Positions 36,829 through 49,012 of a stretch of DNA of 64,000 nucleotides are shown piece after piece. Numbering within the stretch: the first letter of the stretch is position 1; the number at the start of each line of letters is the position of its first letter. Origin of the DNA: Psococerastis gibbosa (Eukaryota; Arthropoda; Insecta; Psocodea; Psocidae); NCBI GenBank assembly GCA_963971405.1, contig OZ020492.1, positions 9,219,151 through 9,283,150 of the forward strand, in the 5' to 3' direction. The notes below the pieces were generated by a model. That model saw nothing but the letters and a program-made list of their open reading frames with translations, did no database searches and had not been told where the DNA came from. The position numbers and the translations under genes were made by a program.

Positions 36829-37211
36829 GGCGCCCATTTCACCGACCGGCTAGGGCTATTTACAAAAATGGTGACGTGGTAGCAGACATTCAAGACTTAG
36901 GTGGCGTTTCCACCGACCTCGCATTGCAGAATGCAAATGACATTGCCGGAAATTAGAATTTTTCTTTTTATAGAAATCTATTAAATTGTTTGTACTTAAC
37001 ATATCCCATGACGTAATTTTTTAATTTTAGTTTGTTTGTTTTGTAATTTTACTGTATGATCATTGATCAATTTTAACTATGGCATAGAGGAAAATAAACA
37101 TTTCCGTCAATTCTGCAATGCGAGGTCGGTGGACGCCACCTAAGTCTTGAATGTCTGCTACCACGTCACTGTTTTTGTAAATAGCCCTAGCCGGTCGGTG
37201 GAATGGGCGCC
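36829..37211. mobile_element. PIF/Harbinger-like MITE, copy 1
   Basis: 383 bp, flanked by perfect TAA duplications (36826-36828, 37212-37214). Terminal inverted repeats of roughly 120 bp start GGCGCCCATTYCACCGACCG and continue through GGCTAGGGCTATTTAC. No coding capacity. The 3-bp TWA target duplication is what suggests PIF/Harbinger. Confidence 0.85.
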
Positions 37212-37214
37212 TAA

Positions 37215-39844
37215 ATAATTTGGGCTGATTTTTGCTCCTTCAAGTATTTTGCTCTGGAGAATCCTTCATCGATCCATTGACAAGGCCGTAGCCATGGGGG
37301 GGGGGGGTTCATGGGGGTTCAACGTTATTCATCTCATACCTGAAAGATACATGAAAGATCTTTTTCTGCCACGAATAGGACCGCCACAAATTTCAGAAAG
37401 CACCTGTTCCCCATAACGCTGGAGCACTGTATACTTGTTAGTATAGAGATAGAGAAATACCAGAGAGTGCGTGGCTGGAGACTGTAGTTGACCACAACAC
37501 AATGAAGAAACTATAATTGTCATTAGTGAAATAAAAAATATAGTAATATTATTTTATTGTGTTTTTTGGTGAATCACCTGAGCAGATGGCTTGCCCCTGG
37601 TTATTCAAAAGCCCCCCCCCCCCCTGACAAAAAATTGCCCGAAGAAAACACTGTACGCTGTGCAAGACCGTGCCCAGGGGGGTGGTTCTAGGGGTCTGGA
37701 CCCCCTCCGAAATGAAAGGGGTTTACACAGGATAGAATCGGCTTTCATTTATAAAATACGTAAAATAACTTGGTGTCGTCAAAAATTATTATTTTTCCTA
37801 TATATTAATTAAATTCAATTTATTTAATATTAGGCCTAAACTATAATCAACCAAAAGTCTTCCTACATCGCATCATAAGGTATTTTAAATTTTTAGTACT
37901 GAAAGTATTTAATGAAAATTAATGGGGGCTAAAATTTCACCCAATGTACTTATATAAAATTCATGTAAAATTAAAAAATCCAATATTTAAATTGCCATAT
38001 GATATTCTCTGAGAAATAGTCCTCTACTACTTGAATAGTCCAAATAATAATTAATAACTTGCCTAGTAATATAATTAAATAATAACACTAGCTGCTGATT
38101 TTGAAGTCAAGGATGGCCAATATATAGGTGCCCACTTAAAAAAGCTACAATATATTATGATGTGTATCAACCGCGTGTTCCCTAATACGACCCTAGAAAT
38201 TCCCCAGCTCTGGGGGTGAACGTAGGAGATTGGGGGTGGGGGGAATTTTGAGGACACAAGGGGCGGTTTGAAACGGTCGGAAGCTAATTGGAGTTCTGGA
38301 CGGAAGGGAATTTCAACTGCCTCCAGGAAAATTGTTCTCCAGCAAAGCGAAACATAGCCGTATGTTAAGTTGTTAGTTTGGGGAATCAACCGGGGGAAGA
38401 AGCAGAAATCTAGTTAGTTAATTGCTGTCTTGTGCCCCCCTCCATATTCCTACACTTTCCCTTCGTTCTGTGAAATAAAAACCTCCGCGAAAACCTCCCA
38501 TTCAGCGATTATTTTAAACAACCTTCTCTAACGTTTTGAGCAAACAATTTTGCCGCAATTTTTTAAACATTTTGGTTCCTTTTTTCTGATTTTAGCCTGG
38601 GTTCCAATTTTCTGGGGCTCTGGCGCAAACCAGACGCCCACTGTGTTCGCTGTTTTATTTCGCCCATGGGAAATACAAAAAATGTAAATCAGGGCCAGGG
38701 ATTGATGGTTAAGGATTTTTTTTTGGGGTTGTGAAGACATTCGTCTTTATGGTTTTTCAGTTGGTTAGAAAATAATGCTGCACTATGCTAAATCTTGTTT
38801 ATAATAATTACATACAAATTTTTTTTTGGTTTATTTTATATGGCATCGACGAAATTATTGAACTGAGTTAGTGCATTATAATTTTAACGAAGGAACAAAA
38901 CCAATATTTCGAAAAAAAGAATTTATTTTATTTATTTTTTACCAAAATACTCTGGTTCTGATACTGTTGCCACGAAATATCCCTGCAACGCTCTATTTTC
39001 CAAATAATATACGAATAATGTTTATAAATTATAAATATAATGGAATTGGGTCTATATGAAATGGATCTAAAGGAGTATTAATAAAAATATTGATTGCATA
39101 ATTTAGTCCTAAACTAACTCAAAATACAGAGTGAAGAAAATAAAATAAGCCATTAGTTTTGACAGTGGTGGAATGAAAACGCAGGTAGAACCTTTTAGCA
39201 TAAAAATCAGGGCTTCTAGCCACTTCGGCGCCCCAAACGAACTATTAAAACCTTCAGTTTTATATTTAACCGTAAAGGGACCAAAAAACGCCCATTTCAT
39301 GTTAATAAAAATTGACTCATGGCTTTCGTCAGTGAACCGTCATCCGACAAACATGTGCGGGTCTTTATGACTGCACCGCATAGGCCTATACGCAGTAAGG
39401 ACTCCCTTTCATTTAAAAAAAAAAAGAAGAATGATTTAAAGACGCAATCCGTGGCCCAAATGGGACTCCAAACTATTTGATCTTGACCGTGAACTGCAAG
39501 GTTGAAGCTTGAGACTCGAGGCACTTTCGTCTTTGCGTATATTCTTTTTTCTTATGGGGAATCTTAGCCAAAGCTCATCAAGGGCTGTGGAGCCAGAAGG
39601 GGAAGGAGAAGATTTTTAATTTGTTTAAAGAAGAACTCGGGAAGAGAGCTAATCATTGGCGTAAATTGCTAAAAATACTTGGGGGTCGTAGGACCACCTG
39701 TGTCCCGTGCCCCTAGTTGTCTAAATCTGGGGGGGGGGGGGGTGGGTGGAGGTTTAGAACCCCAAAAACTGCGTGGGCTTCTTAGATTTCTAGACTTATG
39801 AGATAGTAGCGCGGAGGCTCAGCTGCAACTGAGTTGCAACTTGA
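37215..39844. other. Mostly unassigned intronic sequence
   Basis: Fragments of the CAAGGCCGTGGCC family near 37283 and 37663 with G12/C12 tracts; G14 near 39729. No intact element or gene. Confidence 0.5.
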
Positions 39845-39975
39845 GTTCTACTGATGATGTCGACCGCGGATGTTGACGAAACGTTTGGAAGTCCACTTCC
39901 AGAACGACCACGGCCTATTATCCGGGATTCTACTGCTTCGTCGTGTAACTCCAGTCGTGAAAGCCTTTGTAATTA
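39845..39975 (+). repeat. Penelope-like terminal sequence, single copy
   Basis: Aligns with 1845-1975: CTGATGATGTCGACCGCGGA, TGTTGACGAAACGTTTGGAA, then GACCACGGCC and GTCGTGAAAGCCTTTG. Holds a hammerhead-like core (CTGATGA 39851-39857; GTC/GAC stem; GAAAC 39878-39882). Confidence 0.45.
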
Positions 39976-40055
39976 TAATTTTAAAATGCCAATGAGACCT
40001 TTGGACAATGAGAAATAGGGTTGCACTAAGTTCGGACTGTAGGTTTTCTCAAGTC

Positions 40056-40213
40056 CAGGGACGGATCCCCCCCCCCCCCCCGAGAGAAATAGCTTTATAC
40101 TAGATAGAATGGACTTTTGAAGGAAATTAAAAAAAATATTACTCAAGCAAAAGAATCACGATATTTTTCAGGCCACCGCCCCCCCCCCCAAACTTTTTCT
40201 GAAACCGTCCCTG
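40056..40213. mobile_element. hAT-like MITE, CAGGGACGGATCC family, copy 2
   Basis: Flanked by perfect 8-bp duplications CTCAAGTC; ends CAGGGACGGATCC and GAAACCGTCCCTG. C15 and C11 tracts lie near either end. Confidence 0.92.
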
Positions 40214-41695
40214 CTCAAGTCAGTATTTGCAAAAGGAGTTTGTAGTTGCCATATAGCTAGAAATGCAGGGAAATCCATTAAAGAGGCTGGATTTCTACTA
40301 TAAAATAAAACTTTTGTTCCCCCATCCCACTATCACTTCAATTCCAGTAATTGTTTTAAACCCCCGAGCAAGAACACTACCCGGATTGAAATTTATAAGG
40401 TACTTGGCCGTAAATCTAAGGTTATAGATTTTCCAAGTCCAATAAAAGAGATTTAATGAATAAAAGTCAGGAAGAACGACGTCGGTATGGTAATTTGGGG
40501 AGCTCTACATTTGAAATTCTTGAGAATTACAAGGCATTACGATTTTCTATCTCCATTTTCAATTTTCTCGTGCTGTACAATGGCTAATGTTATCATTTGC
40601 CCCCTTGCCCCCCCCCCCCCCCCCCGTCTTCATCCCCCAGCCTGCCTATGGTCTCTAATATAGGCATTACTGTTCCGCCTAATTTACCGTAATGCACTAG
40701 TCTCATATTTTTACGCCTTTCAAGAGAAAATTGGATGACAACCACTGTGGGTTTTTTCTAAGATTTGAAGCCCCTACATTTGAACACGAAGATAAAAATA
40801 AAATAAATAACCATACATTTATTTTACAAGCAGACCTAAAAGTCTAATTAAATGCAGATCATATAAATAAAGAGGGGGAAACCTTACAAGCGCAAAAACT
40901 CAAATTTCACCGAGAATGGCGCTGAGTTAACATTAAGTATATGTTGGAAAGAAGAAATGTTCTCTACATTTTGATATATATGATTGAAAGTGGCTTTCAA
41001 CACCTATATATTTGTACATTTTTTTTCCTTCGTCCGTTACTCCATGGGCCAAGGGCAGAGTTGTTTTGTATTAAATAGTTTGTTTAAAACAAGCTGGCGG
41101 GGGGAGTGAGTCTGTTTGTTAACTTGAGGCACCCAAAGGGCAGACTCTATCACCTCGGGGAAAGGGGAGTTGACTAACAGGGTGGACCTCCTGATTATAG
41201 TGGATTCCGAACCACTTGGGGAACATGGTAAAGTTACACGATTAGATCGGAGGTGACCAGGACTCGACTTGCACTGCCTAAGCGCGTTATCATGTCCCAC
41301 CATGTTCCCCTGCCAACGCTTTGCACACTACCAAGTTGCCGCAGTTTGAAACATGCTCTGCTCTAATGGAATCAACATGGTAAGGCCGTTGGCCCAGAGA
41401 CGGACGTAGCCACCGGCACTGCGGGCAATTGCCCCCCTCTCCTTTGGAAAGCAGTTATATTCATTGCGTCCAAAATCTAAGTGTTACTGCACTCAAAATG
41501 CGTAAAACCTAACTATTTTAGGCATATTTTTCCAAAATTTTCAATAATTGCCTGTAAAATCTCAAAGTTACTGCTATTAAAATGCGTAAAATCAAACTAT
41601 TTCAGGTTTGTTCACCCCCCCCCCCTTCAGGTCTCCCGAACCCTCTGGTTTCTATACAAAGGACACTCAGGTCATTAATTTAAAGCGGGTTTCCC

Positions 41696-41960
41696 CAGTG
41701 CCGGATTTATATTATTTTATGAGTGTAGGCAAATTTATTTCCACCACCCCTTGTACTGTACATACCTTTCTAAAATAATAATTTTCCATTTGTAGTAAAG
41801 GGGCCTCCTTTACTACAAATACAAATAAGTTTATTTCTGTAGGGATTTATTGAAGTATAAAAAAACATGAGGAAACCAGTGGAGGTGTTTGACTTTTATC
41901 TTCTAAAATCTGCCGCCCCTAGGCCGCGGTCTAAACGGCCTATTTATAAATCCAGGACTG
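41696..41960. mobile_element. hAT-like MITE, CAGTGCCGGATTTATA type
   Basis: Ends CAGTGCCGGATTTATA and TATAAATCCAGGACTG; flanked by GGTTTCCC and GTTTTCCC (7 of 8). Lacks the long homopolymers of the other families. A similar left terminus (CAGTGCCGGATTAAG) stands alone near 1447, and a right one (TTAATCCGGCACTG) near 23466. Confidence 0.85.
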
Positions 41961-43699
41961 GTTTTCCCCCCTTCGAAAACCTATCGTTACGCCACTCAGC
42001 ATTGCTATTATAATCTTTCGTGAACTTTTCAGGACGTTTTCATTTTTTGTTTTAATGAGAATGGGTGAAGGGCGAGGCTCCTGGAAGATTTACAGATTTA
42101 CTGTTTTTTTTTTTTTTAAATTTTATTAGGGGCTTAGCCCCCCTTCAGACTTTTTGAGATTTTCCGCCAACGTCTAATGGGGGGGGGGGGGGGTTATAAA
42201 GAAAAACTGGACCAGAAAACCCCCCGGCAGAATCATAATCTGCAAACTTTTCTGAGTTCAAAACAATTTTCAGAGTGCGGTCCTCACATTTTGCATACTC
42301 AACTACCTATAGGCTATAGCGCCTGCACTATCTGCCTTGTACAAGCCACGTGGCTGCCTCGTGGCTCGAACCTTACATTCTCTAAATTTATTTTATTATT
42401 ATAGTACAATTATTTTTATGCCTGTTCACTCTTGAACAGAGGATGTCAGATTGTCTTGTCGAACGAGTTCCAAAACTGCCGATTGGGGGGTTATTTACTA
42501 CAATATACGTTATGCTATGTATCAAAATGAAGAAGAACATTTCTTCTAATGGTTGTACATTTTTACTTGCTCTACGTTCGAGACTTCATGAGATATTGCA
42601 CTTAATGCAGAAAATGTTAAATGGGCTACTCCAACTGGCCCTTAAAAGTTGAATATACTTGCGCTTGCATATACAGGTACTTTAGGCTGTGGCTGACGTC
42701 AAACCAACGCAAAATTACTTTATCAAAGCTGTTGCCGCAAAATTAAAAAAAAAAAAAAAACAGTTTAAAACAAGTTTTAAGCAGCAAATTCATTTTGTGC
42801 CTGTTTAATTGTTTTAAACACAAAAAACAGTTTGAAACAATAAAAAAAACAGTTGTTATGTTCAAAATTAAAAAAAAAAAACTGTTTTTTTTTCCAACCC
42901 AATCAACAGAAACTACAATAAAAGGCATACAAATTTCATGGAGTAACGAAAACTCCCTGAGGGGTAATACCTACTGCATACTGGTAAGGGATGCAATGCA
43001 TTAGCTAGTAGACTAGTAGAGTGGTTTTTCAGAAAAATTTCGTTTTCGTAATTTCTCATGAATTTTTTGCCCCCAAAAACAGGGAGAAAGCAACTTAGTG
43101 GAGCTTGTTTACATTTATGATTATATCATTACAATTATAAGATACTTATTAAACCTTTTAGCCATTTTTGGACGGTAAAATGCCCCAGAATTGAATTTGT
43201 GCTGTATTTTTAATTTTTTTATCATCACTATATTCTGTACCTGAATTGCGCAAATTGTATACAATACAATACGTAGACAAATTGGAACAGCCAATCACAA
43301 ACCTAAACTAAGTAGGCTACTTGTTCAAGAAAAGTGTTGTAAAGGCAGTATTAATATTAGGCAGCCAAAAAATACCTACAAGGCTACAGACTAGACAATG
43401 GCCATTGACTGTACTATGATGCTAACCCTAGACACACGGTAATAATAAAGAAGCACTTGTTAAGGTTTTACGGCTTGAACTAGACATAATACAGTCTGCA
43501 GTACAATATGTTACACATAGTCTGCTGCCACTAAAACGACGTTGTGCAGATAAAGTTAGGTTCTTGGTCTCTATGCCACATTATGACTGTGCCGTCCCAA
43601 GCCCTTCAGTTCGCTTCTGTACCTCAAGATGTTATTGCTGCACCGGTTCATCATGGTAAATACATCAATTTTCAATCTTAGCAAGGGCTCCAAGTTTAT
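41961..43699. other. Unassigned intronic sequence
   Basis: G14 tract at 42178 and long poly(A)/poly(T)-rich blocks at 42744-42890. No coding signal. Confidence 0.5.
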
Positions 43700-44221
43700 A
43701 GTTTCGCCTCTACCTGAAAAGTTTTTGGTTCGAGTCCCACTTTACATATTCTGCAGTCCCTGTTCTTCTTAGTTGAGTGTGAAAGAGGCTTTATTGCCCC
43801 AACTTCGCGAGGTTGACTAAGGCGCCCATTCCACTGACCGGCTAGGGCTATTTATAAAATCGGTGACGTGGTAGCAGACATTCAAGACTTAGGTGTGGTT
43901 TCCACCGACCTCGCCTTGCAGAATGCATATGACATTGACGGAAATTAGAATTTTTCTTTTTATAGAAATCTATTAAAATGTTTATACTTAACATATCCCA
44001 TGACGCCATTTTTTAATTTTAGTTTGTTTGTTTGTGATTTTACTTTATGATCATTGATCAATTTTTACTATGGCATAGAGGAAAATAAACATTTCCGTCA
44101 ATTCTGCAATGCGAGGTCGGTGGAAACCCCGCCTAAGTCTTGAATGTCTGCTACCACGTCACCGTTTTTGTAAATAACCCTAGCCGGTCGGTGGAATGGG
44201 GGCCTTAGCAATAGAACAATG
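43700..44221 (+). mobile_element. tRNA-Glu-like SINE, copy i, split by a DNA transposon
   Basis: The SINE runs from about 43700 through B box GGTTCGAGTCCC to GGTTGAC at 43817 and resumes with GCAATAGAACAA at 44208. A 384-bp inverted-repeat element fills the gap, so the uninterrupted target can be inferred from the other SINE copies. Confidence 0.8.
43821..44204. mobile_element. PIF/Harbinger-like MITE, copy 2, inserted in a SINE
   Basis: 384 bp, same structure as 36829-37211. Flanks are TAA (43818-43820) and TTA (44205-44207). It splits a tRNA-Glu-like SINE in its GGTTGGCTTAGTAATAG region; the uninterrupted SINE sequence implies a TTA target duplicated on insertion with one later change. Confidence 0.88.
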
Positions 44222-44257
44222 AGTTATTATTTAGTTCTTTATTGTTACATACCGGTG

Positions 44258-44330
44258 CAAACTGTTCAATGCATAAAGCCATATAACCTCTTCATGTGCC
44301 TACTCAGTCAGGCAAGTACCTTGCCAAAAT
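44258..44330 (-). repeat. Second interspersed repeat family, copy 5 (partial)
   Basis: Short match (AATGCATAAAGCCATATAAC, CTCTTCATGTGCC) just after SINE copy i. Weak on its own; the position next to a SINE repeats the arrangement at 9.7-10.1 kb. Confidence 0.35.
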
Positions 44331-44485
44331 TAGAGGGTTTTGAAAAAACTGGACTTCGGTGGGTTTCAAGCCCATGATTTACGCCTAATCGGGGCGTTGT
44401 CTTTTTTCTAAATCCTCTAATTTCGGTTATTAAGTGGAGGTTACCTCTTCAGCCTAACGTAGTTTAATGTCGGTAGTTATTAAGT

Positions 44486-44588
44486 CATTGTGAAAAAATT
44501 ATTACTTTGTACAGTTTTACGTAATAAAATAAAATACACAAGCGGTTTCGGCTCACGCCATCGTCAAAGTAATAATTTTTTCACAATG
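44486..44588. repeat. Perfect 24-bp inverted repeat enclosing a hammerhead-like motif
   Basis: Arms 44486-44509 and 44565-44588 are exact reverse complements (CATTGTGAAAAAATTATTAC + TTTG). On the minus strand 44567-44545 reads TTGACGA, T, GGC, GTGA, GCC, GAAAC, matching a hammerhead core with stem II GGC/GCC except that C3 is T. Likely another Penelope-like remnant. Confidence 0.45.
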
Positions 44589-45187
44589 AGTGACAGAAAG
44601 TTTTACAAAGTTACTAAGGAGGCTATTATGTATATTAGTTATTATAAGAAACTGGAACAAGTGTTTCCATCTATTTTCCGACTTGCCCACATGAATTGTA
44701 ATTTGCATTTTGGCACCAACTCGCGTCCAATCACCGTCAGTCATTTAGGGCAAAAGGATATATTAGTTAAATTAAAAACATGACCATTAACTTGTAACTT
44801 GTTTTTTAAGGAAATTGGTAAAAGGGCCCATTATGCACAACAACAGTAGTCCTTATGCCTACTATACTTATTATATAGTTTTACTTGTTATAGGTTCAGA
44901 TGAGATAATGCTAAGCTCACTGGCATTCTCCTTCTAATTTTTCCGTTTGGACCCATTTCCCTGGACCCGTTTCCCTGGACGCATTTCCTGTTCTCGACCT
45001 AGTCACTGGCATTCTACAACCATTCTAAATTTTGTAAACCCAAACGAGGTAAGTAAACTTTATTTTTCTTAATCTCTGATTTATAAAATTGTGGCTAAAA
45101 ACTGTATTTAATTCCAGTTCTATGTCAAGTAAATTAAATAAATCAAACTCACAATTTTGTCAATTACCATTAATTGCTATTAAAAAT

Positions 45188-45265
45188 GAAAGAAAGAAAG
45201 AAATATGTCTTTATTTTCCATATGAACGTATTTTGGGCCTTTCGGCCCATTCTTACAATTAACCC
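45188..45265 (-). mobile_element. LINE/SINE 3' tail with TTTC repeats
   Basis: Second copy of the 32.6-kb tail: GGGCCGAAAGGCCCAAAAT, GGAAAATAAAGACAT and TTTC repeats on the minus strand. Only the last ~75 bases are recognisable. Confidence 0.45.
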
Positions 45266-46230
45266 AACTAAACAATGACCGGTTTCTGCATCGTCAGGGC
45301 TAGCCTGAGCTAAGTTACGGCATGTCTCCAATCCCATGGTAATTTAGCATTTAGTAACTAGTTATTTAGTAACCAGAACAAGTGATAGTTAGATAGACAG
45401 TTATTGTCCCTTCTATTTTACGACTACAGGATGTTGCACGCTCTAAATAACCAAATGTTAATAAAATTGACCTGCTATACTTGGAGGTGTTTACAATCGT
45501 ATGCTCTTCCTCTAGGTACGTTAGAACATGAAGTCCCATTTCTCGCAATAACTCTAATATAGTAGCAATTAAAAAATGTGAAACCAAAAGTCCTCCCCTA
45601 ATAAATAATGAAAGGTGCTCGCCGGGGGTCACCGTATTTGTGTATTCTACTTACAAGTTAGGGCTTTTTATGGAGCGGCCATTGCACCTACCTTACAGCG
45701 AGCCCATCTAAATTTTTGAACATTAATGGTGTTGCTCCCACTAACTAAATTAACTATTGAGATAATAATACAGAAAAAACTAAAAAGCTATAAATGTTGT
45801 CAAATAACTAAAATATTGTTGAGGATCGTTTTAGATTTCAAGAAGGTATAGTATTCGAAAATAACAAAATTATAATGGGTCTTGGCGAAACGATTGAATT
45901 AAAAAAATATTTTCAATGCGAGTGCTATAATTTAATTGTTTAACATACCGCACTGAAAATAAATATTATATAAATTGCATGCTACTAATTTTATCATGTA
46001 ACAATAATTATAAATGTTAAGTCTGTATTTTACAAATTTGTAGTATATTTGTCCATAGTAATAAAACTTCTTCAGTTAAAATTACACAATTTATCATTAA
46101 AGGCTTGCTTTAGCTTTATTTGAACAGTACAAGCTTGCAACCTCGATCAGTTTTTATACTGCAACCAAGAGTGGTTCTAGGATATTGTACTTTGTACTTT
46201 TTCTTATTATGTAAATAAATAAATCTTGAT

Positions 46231-46418
46231 TTTTTTTGTTCTATTACTAAGCCAACTAGGCTATAAAGTCCTCTCTTACAATCAACTAGGAAGACCCGGG
46301 ACCGCCTGCTTTACATGCCCTCCGAAGCATGGCCAGAAAATGTAGGAAGTGTAAGACTCGAACCAACTACCTTTCGGGTGAAATTCGGAGTCTGTGTACC
46401 ACTACTCTACATATCCTG
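46231..46418 (-). mobile_element. tRNA-Glu-like SINE, copy e
   Basis: Minus-strand copy with recognisable A-box region, anticodon arm, B box GGTTCGAGTC, body and tail TTAGTAATAGAACAAAAA. Confidence 0.85.
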
Positions 46419-46500
46419 ACTTATGTAGGTATCCCTTATAAATCCAGTATAAAGTCGTTCCATCATGGGTGGGCGAGAGGGGCGTATTTTACTCATTTTA

Positions 46501-46697
46501 GGACGTGTAGATAAGTGATACAGACTCGGACTTTCACCCGAAAGGTTGTTGGTTCGAGTCCCACACTTACTACATTTTCTGGCCATGCTTCGGAGGGCAT
46601 GTAAAGCAGGTGGTCCCGAAATTTCCTAGTTGAGTGTAAGAGAGGGCTTTATAACCCTAACTCCGCTAATTTGGGTTAGTAATAGAACAAAAAAAGT
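46501..46697 (+). mobile_element. tRNA-Glu-like SINE, copy f
   Basis: Plus-strand copy, nearly consensus: GTGATACAGACTCGGACTTT, B box GGTTCGAGTCCC, body, tail TTAGTAATAGAACAAAAAAA. It lies 80 bases from copy e in the opposite orientation, making an imperfect inverted pair. Confidence 0.88.
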
Positions 46698-47880
46698 GAG
46701 TAATAACTATAACCTCACATACGCCTACGAAATTAATTTTAAATTTGGTTGATGAAGTTGAATTCCGAGAAATGTTGAAAATAGTATGCCTACAACAAAA
46801 AACCCACCTAAAAATACTTTATACGAAATAGTTGGTTACAACTTTGGAAGTTTGCCGTATAGCTTGTGGAACATAGTGCGGAAAATGGTTCAAGTAGAGG
46901 CGGCTTGGAGTGAAACAGTTGGTATGGCCTCATCTTGAGCCGCAAGATGAAAGGGGAAAGACCTTAACCAACTTTAACAGCAGAAAATGACACGACTATC
47001 CTGAAGTAATGCTGAAAAGCTGTTTCAGGATAGTTCGGGGGAGAAAAAAAAAATTGCTTGTGGAATCGAGCATTTGGCGCATGGTGGGATAGATCTACTA
47101 ATGCGCTCATCAAACATTCTACATAACGGACATACTTTAGAATCCGCCGTAAGGCAGAGAAAAACGCTAAAAATAATCGAGAGAAAGAAAATGTTCAAAA
47201 AATGCGATGTGTCGTCTCGGTGGGGGATTGGGCAGGGGGGAGATAGGGGGCAAAACATAATCCGTTACGTTGTAAGTAGAAAGTCGTGGGTTATGATTTG
47301 TGGCCAGTTTACTCATTCTTAACATCTCTTGAAAAAATAGGGGGGGGGGGAGGGAATTTCTCCTATATTTCATTTTCTTTAACTGCTCCCCTCCCTTTTC
47401 TATACACGTCCCTCTCTTAAGAAGAGGCCATCTTCTTTCTTCCACCAGCGCATTTCATTTCCCTCTGACTTTTTATTTCTTTTCTAATAAAATTACATTT
47501 CTGATTTACAGCGGTTAGGGCTGGAGTTTATGGCAATTACTCAGTTTCAACTTTCGTTTCTTTAGCATTAATCTTGTATCATTTTCAACATTTCCAGGTT
47601 TTAGGTTTATTTATTTTTCATTATTTTGAAAATTAACTTAATAAACGTATCATAATAGCATTGAGGGCCTGCTATGCCGTTTAGTACTAACTTACGAGTG
47701 CTCTTGGGGTTAAAAATGTAAAAAAACCCATTTTAAATAGCAAATTCCATTGTAAAATTATCACGTTTCATTTTTAATCCCAGGTTAAGATTAAAAATGA
47801 TCGCCCTAATAGGCCCGTTGAAGCTGTCCAGTTATTAGAGAAATGGATTTTGAAACGGAATGTCTAAGTTTGGGTCTTCG
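46698..47880. other. Unassigned intronic sequence
   Basis: A small hairpin (ACTATCCTGA ... TCAGGATAGT, 46995-47034) and a G10 tract near 47341. No gene seen. Confidence 0.5.
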
Positions 47881-48408
47881 GGACATAGCTGGACCTAGGT
47901 AAAGATGCGTCAGCTGGCCACAGCGTCCCAAGTAGAGCAGTGGTCAAGAAACAAGAACAAGGGTTTATGTGCTAGCTCGATTTTTTTAACCAGATTAGAT
48001 TAATATGACACGGGACATAGCTGGACCTAGATAAAAATGAGTCAGCTGGCCACAGCGTCCCAAGTAGAGCAGTGGTCAAGAAACAAGAACAAGGGTTTAT
48101 GTGCTAGCTCGATTTTTTTAACCAGATTAGATTAATATGACACGGGACATAGCTGGACCTAGATAAAAATGCGTCAGCTGGCCACAGCGTCCCAAGTAGA
48201 GCAGTGGTCAAGAAACAAGAACAAGGGTTTATGTGCTAGCTCGATTTTTTTAACCAGATTAGATTAATAAGACACGGGACATAGCTGGATCTAGATAAAC
48301 ATGCGTCAGCTGGCCACAGCGTCCCAAGTAGAGCAGTGGTCAAGAAACAAGAACAAGGGTTTATGCGCTTGCTCGATTTTTTTAACCAGATTAGATTAAT
48401 AAGACATA
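47881..48408 (+). repeat. Minisatellite, four copies of a 132-bp unit
   Basis: Unit begins GGACATAGCTGGACCTAG and recurs at 47881, 48013, 48145 and 48277, exactly 132 bases apart, with only a few substitutions. Contains GTCAGCTGGCCACAGCGTCC and GATTAGATTAATA. No frame stays open through it. Confidence 0.95.
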
Positions 48409-48569
48409 CTTCTTAGGTCTTAAATAATTTCCATGAAAACCACCAGAAGTTTGAACACCCTGTGACGTAATGAGGTCCCGGGTTGCTTTAATAGTGTAAA
48501 TTCTAAAGCGTTAATAGGCCCTATGTTCCGTTTATTTATGATTTTATTTTATTTTTGTATAATAGTATA

Positions 48570-49012
48570 AGTCCTAGAAGGCCTGAGCATTGGAAGACCA
48601 CTGGTATGTATGGGATGCTGTGATCAGCACCAAGAGCCGAAACATCCGACACGAGGAAGTTGTCATGGCGCGGCTACGTCTGGGCCACACACGGCTCACA
48701 CATGGCTTTCTGATGGCGGGAGAACCCCCGTCATTATGCCACTGTGGTGCAGAAAACACAGTTGCCCACATCCTTGTCGAATGCCAAAACCTCACCCACC
48801 ACAGAACCTGGCCCCCACAAACATCCCTCTCAACCCTACTACGTGATGACGAAACCGCTACCCGAACTATCCTCTCATTTTTAACTACTACGAACCTCAT
48901 CAACCTCCTATAATATCCAGAAACTGAAAAAAGCAAACTTACATTAATGAACATAACCTACCGTACCTAACCATATAATATACCTGGGCGTGTGTGGCCT
49001 AGACGGCATTGC

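Noticed and set aside
44490..44783. 97-codon open frame
   Set aside because: Its first third is the inverted repeat and hammerhead-like segment, and the rest shows no family features.
46995..47034. Small hairpin as a possible microRNA precursor
   Set aside because: Stem of only about ten pairs; too short for a precursor.
47881..48408. Regular repeats that could be mistaken for a CRISPR array
   Set aside because: The whole 132-bp unit repeats without variable spacers, in eukaryotic intron DNA; it is a minisatellite.
48574..48954. 126-codon minus-strand frame
   Set aside because: Antisense to the LINE C-terminal frame at 48590-48913, which matches a known domain.
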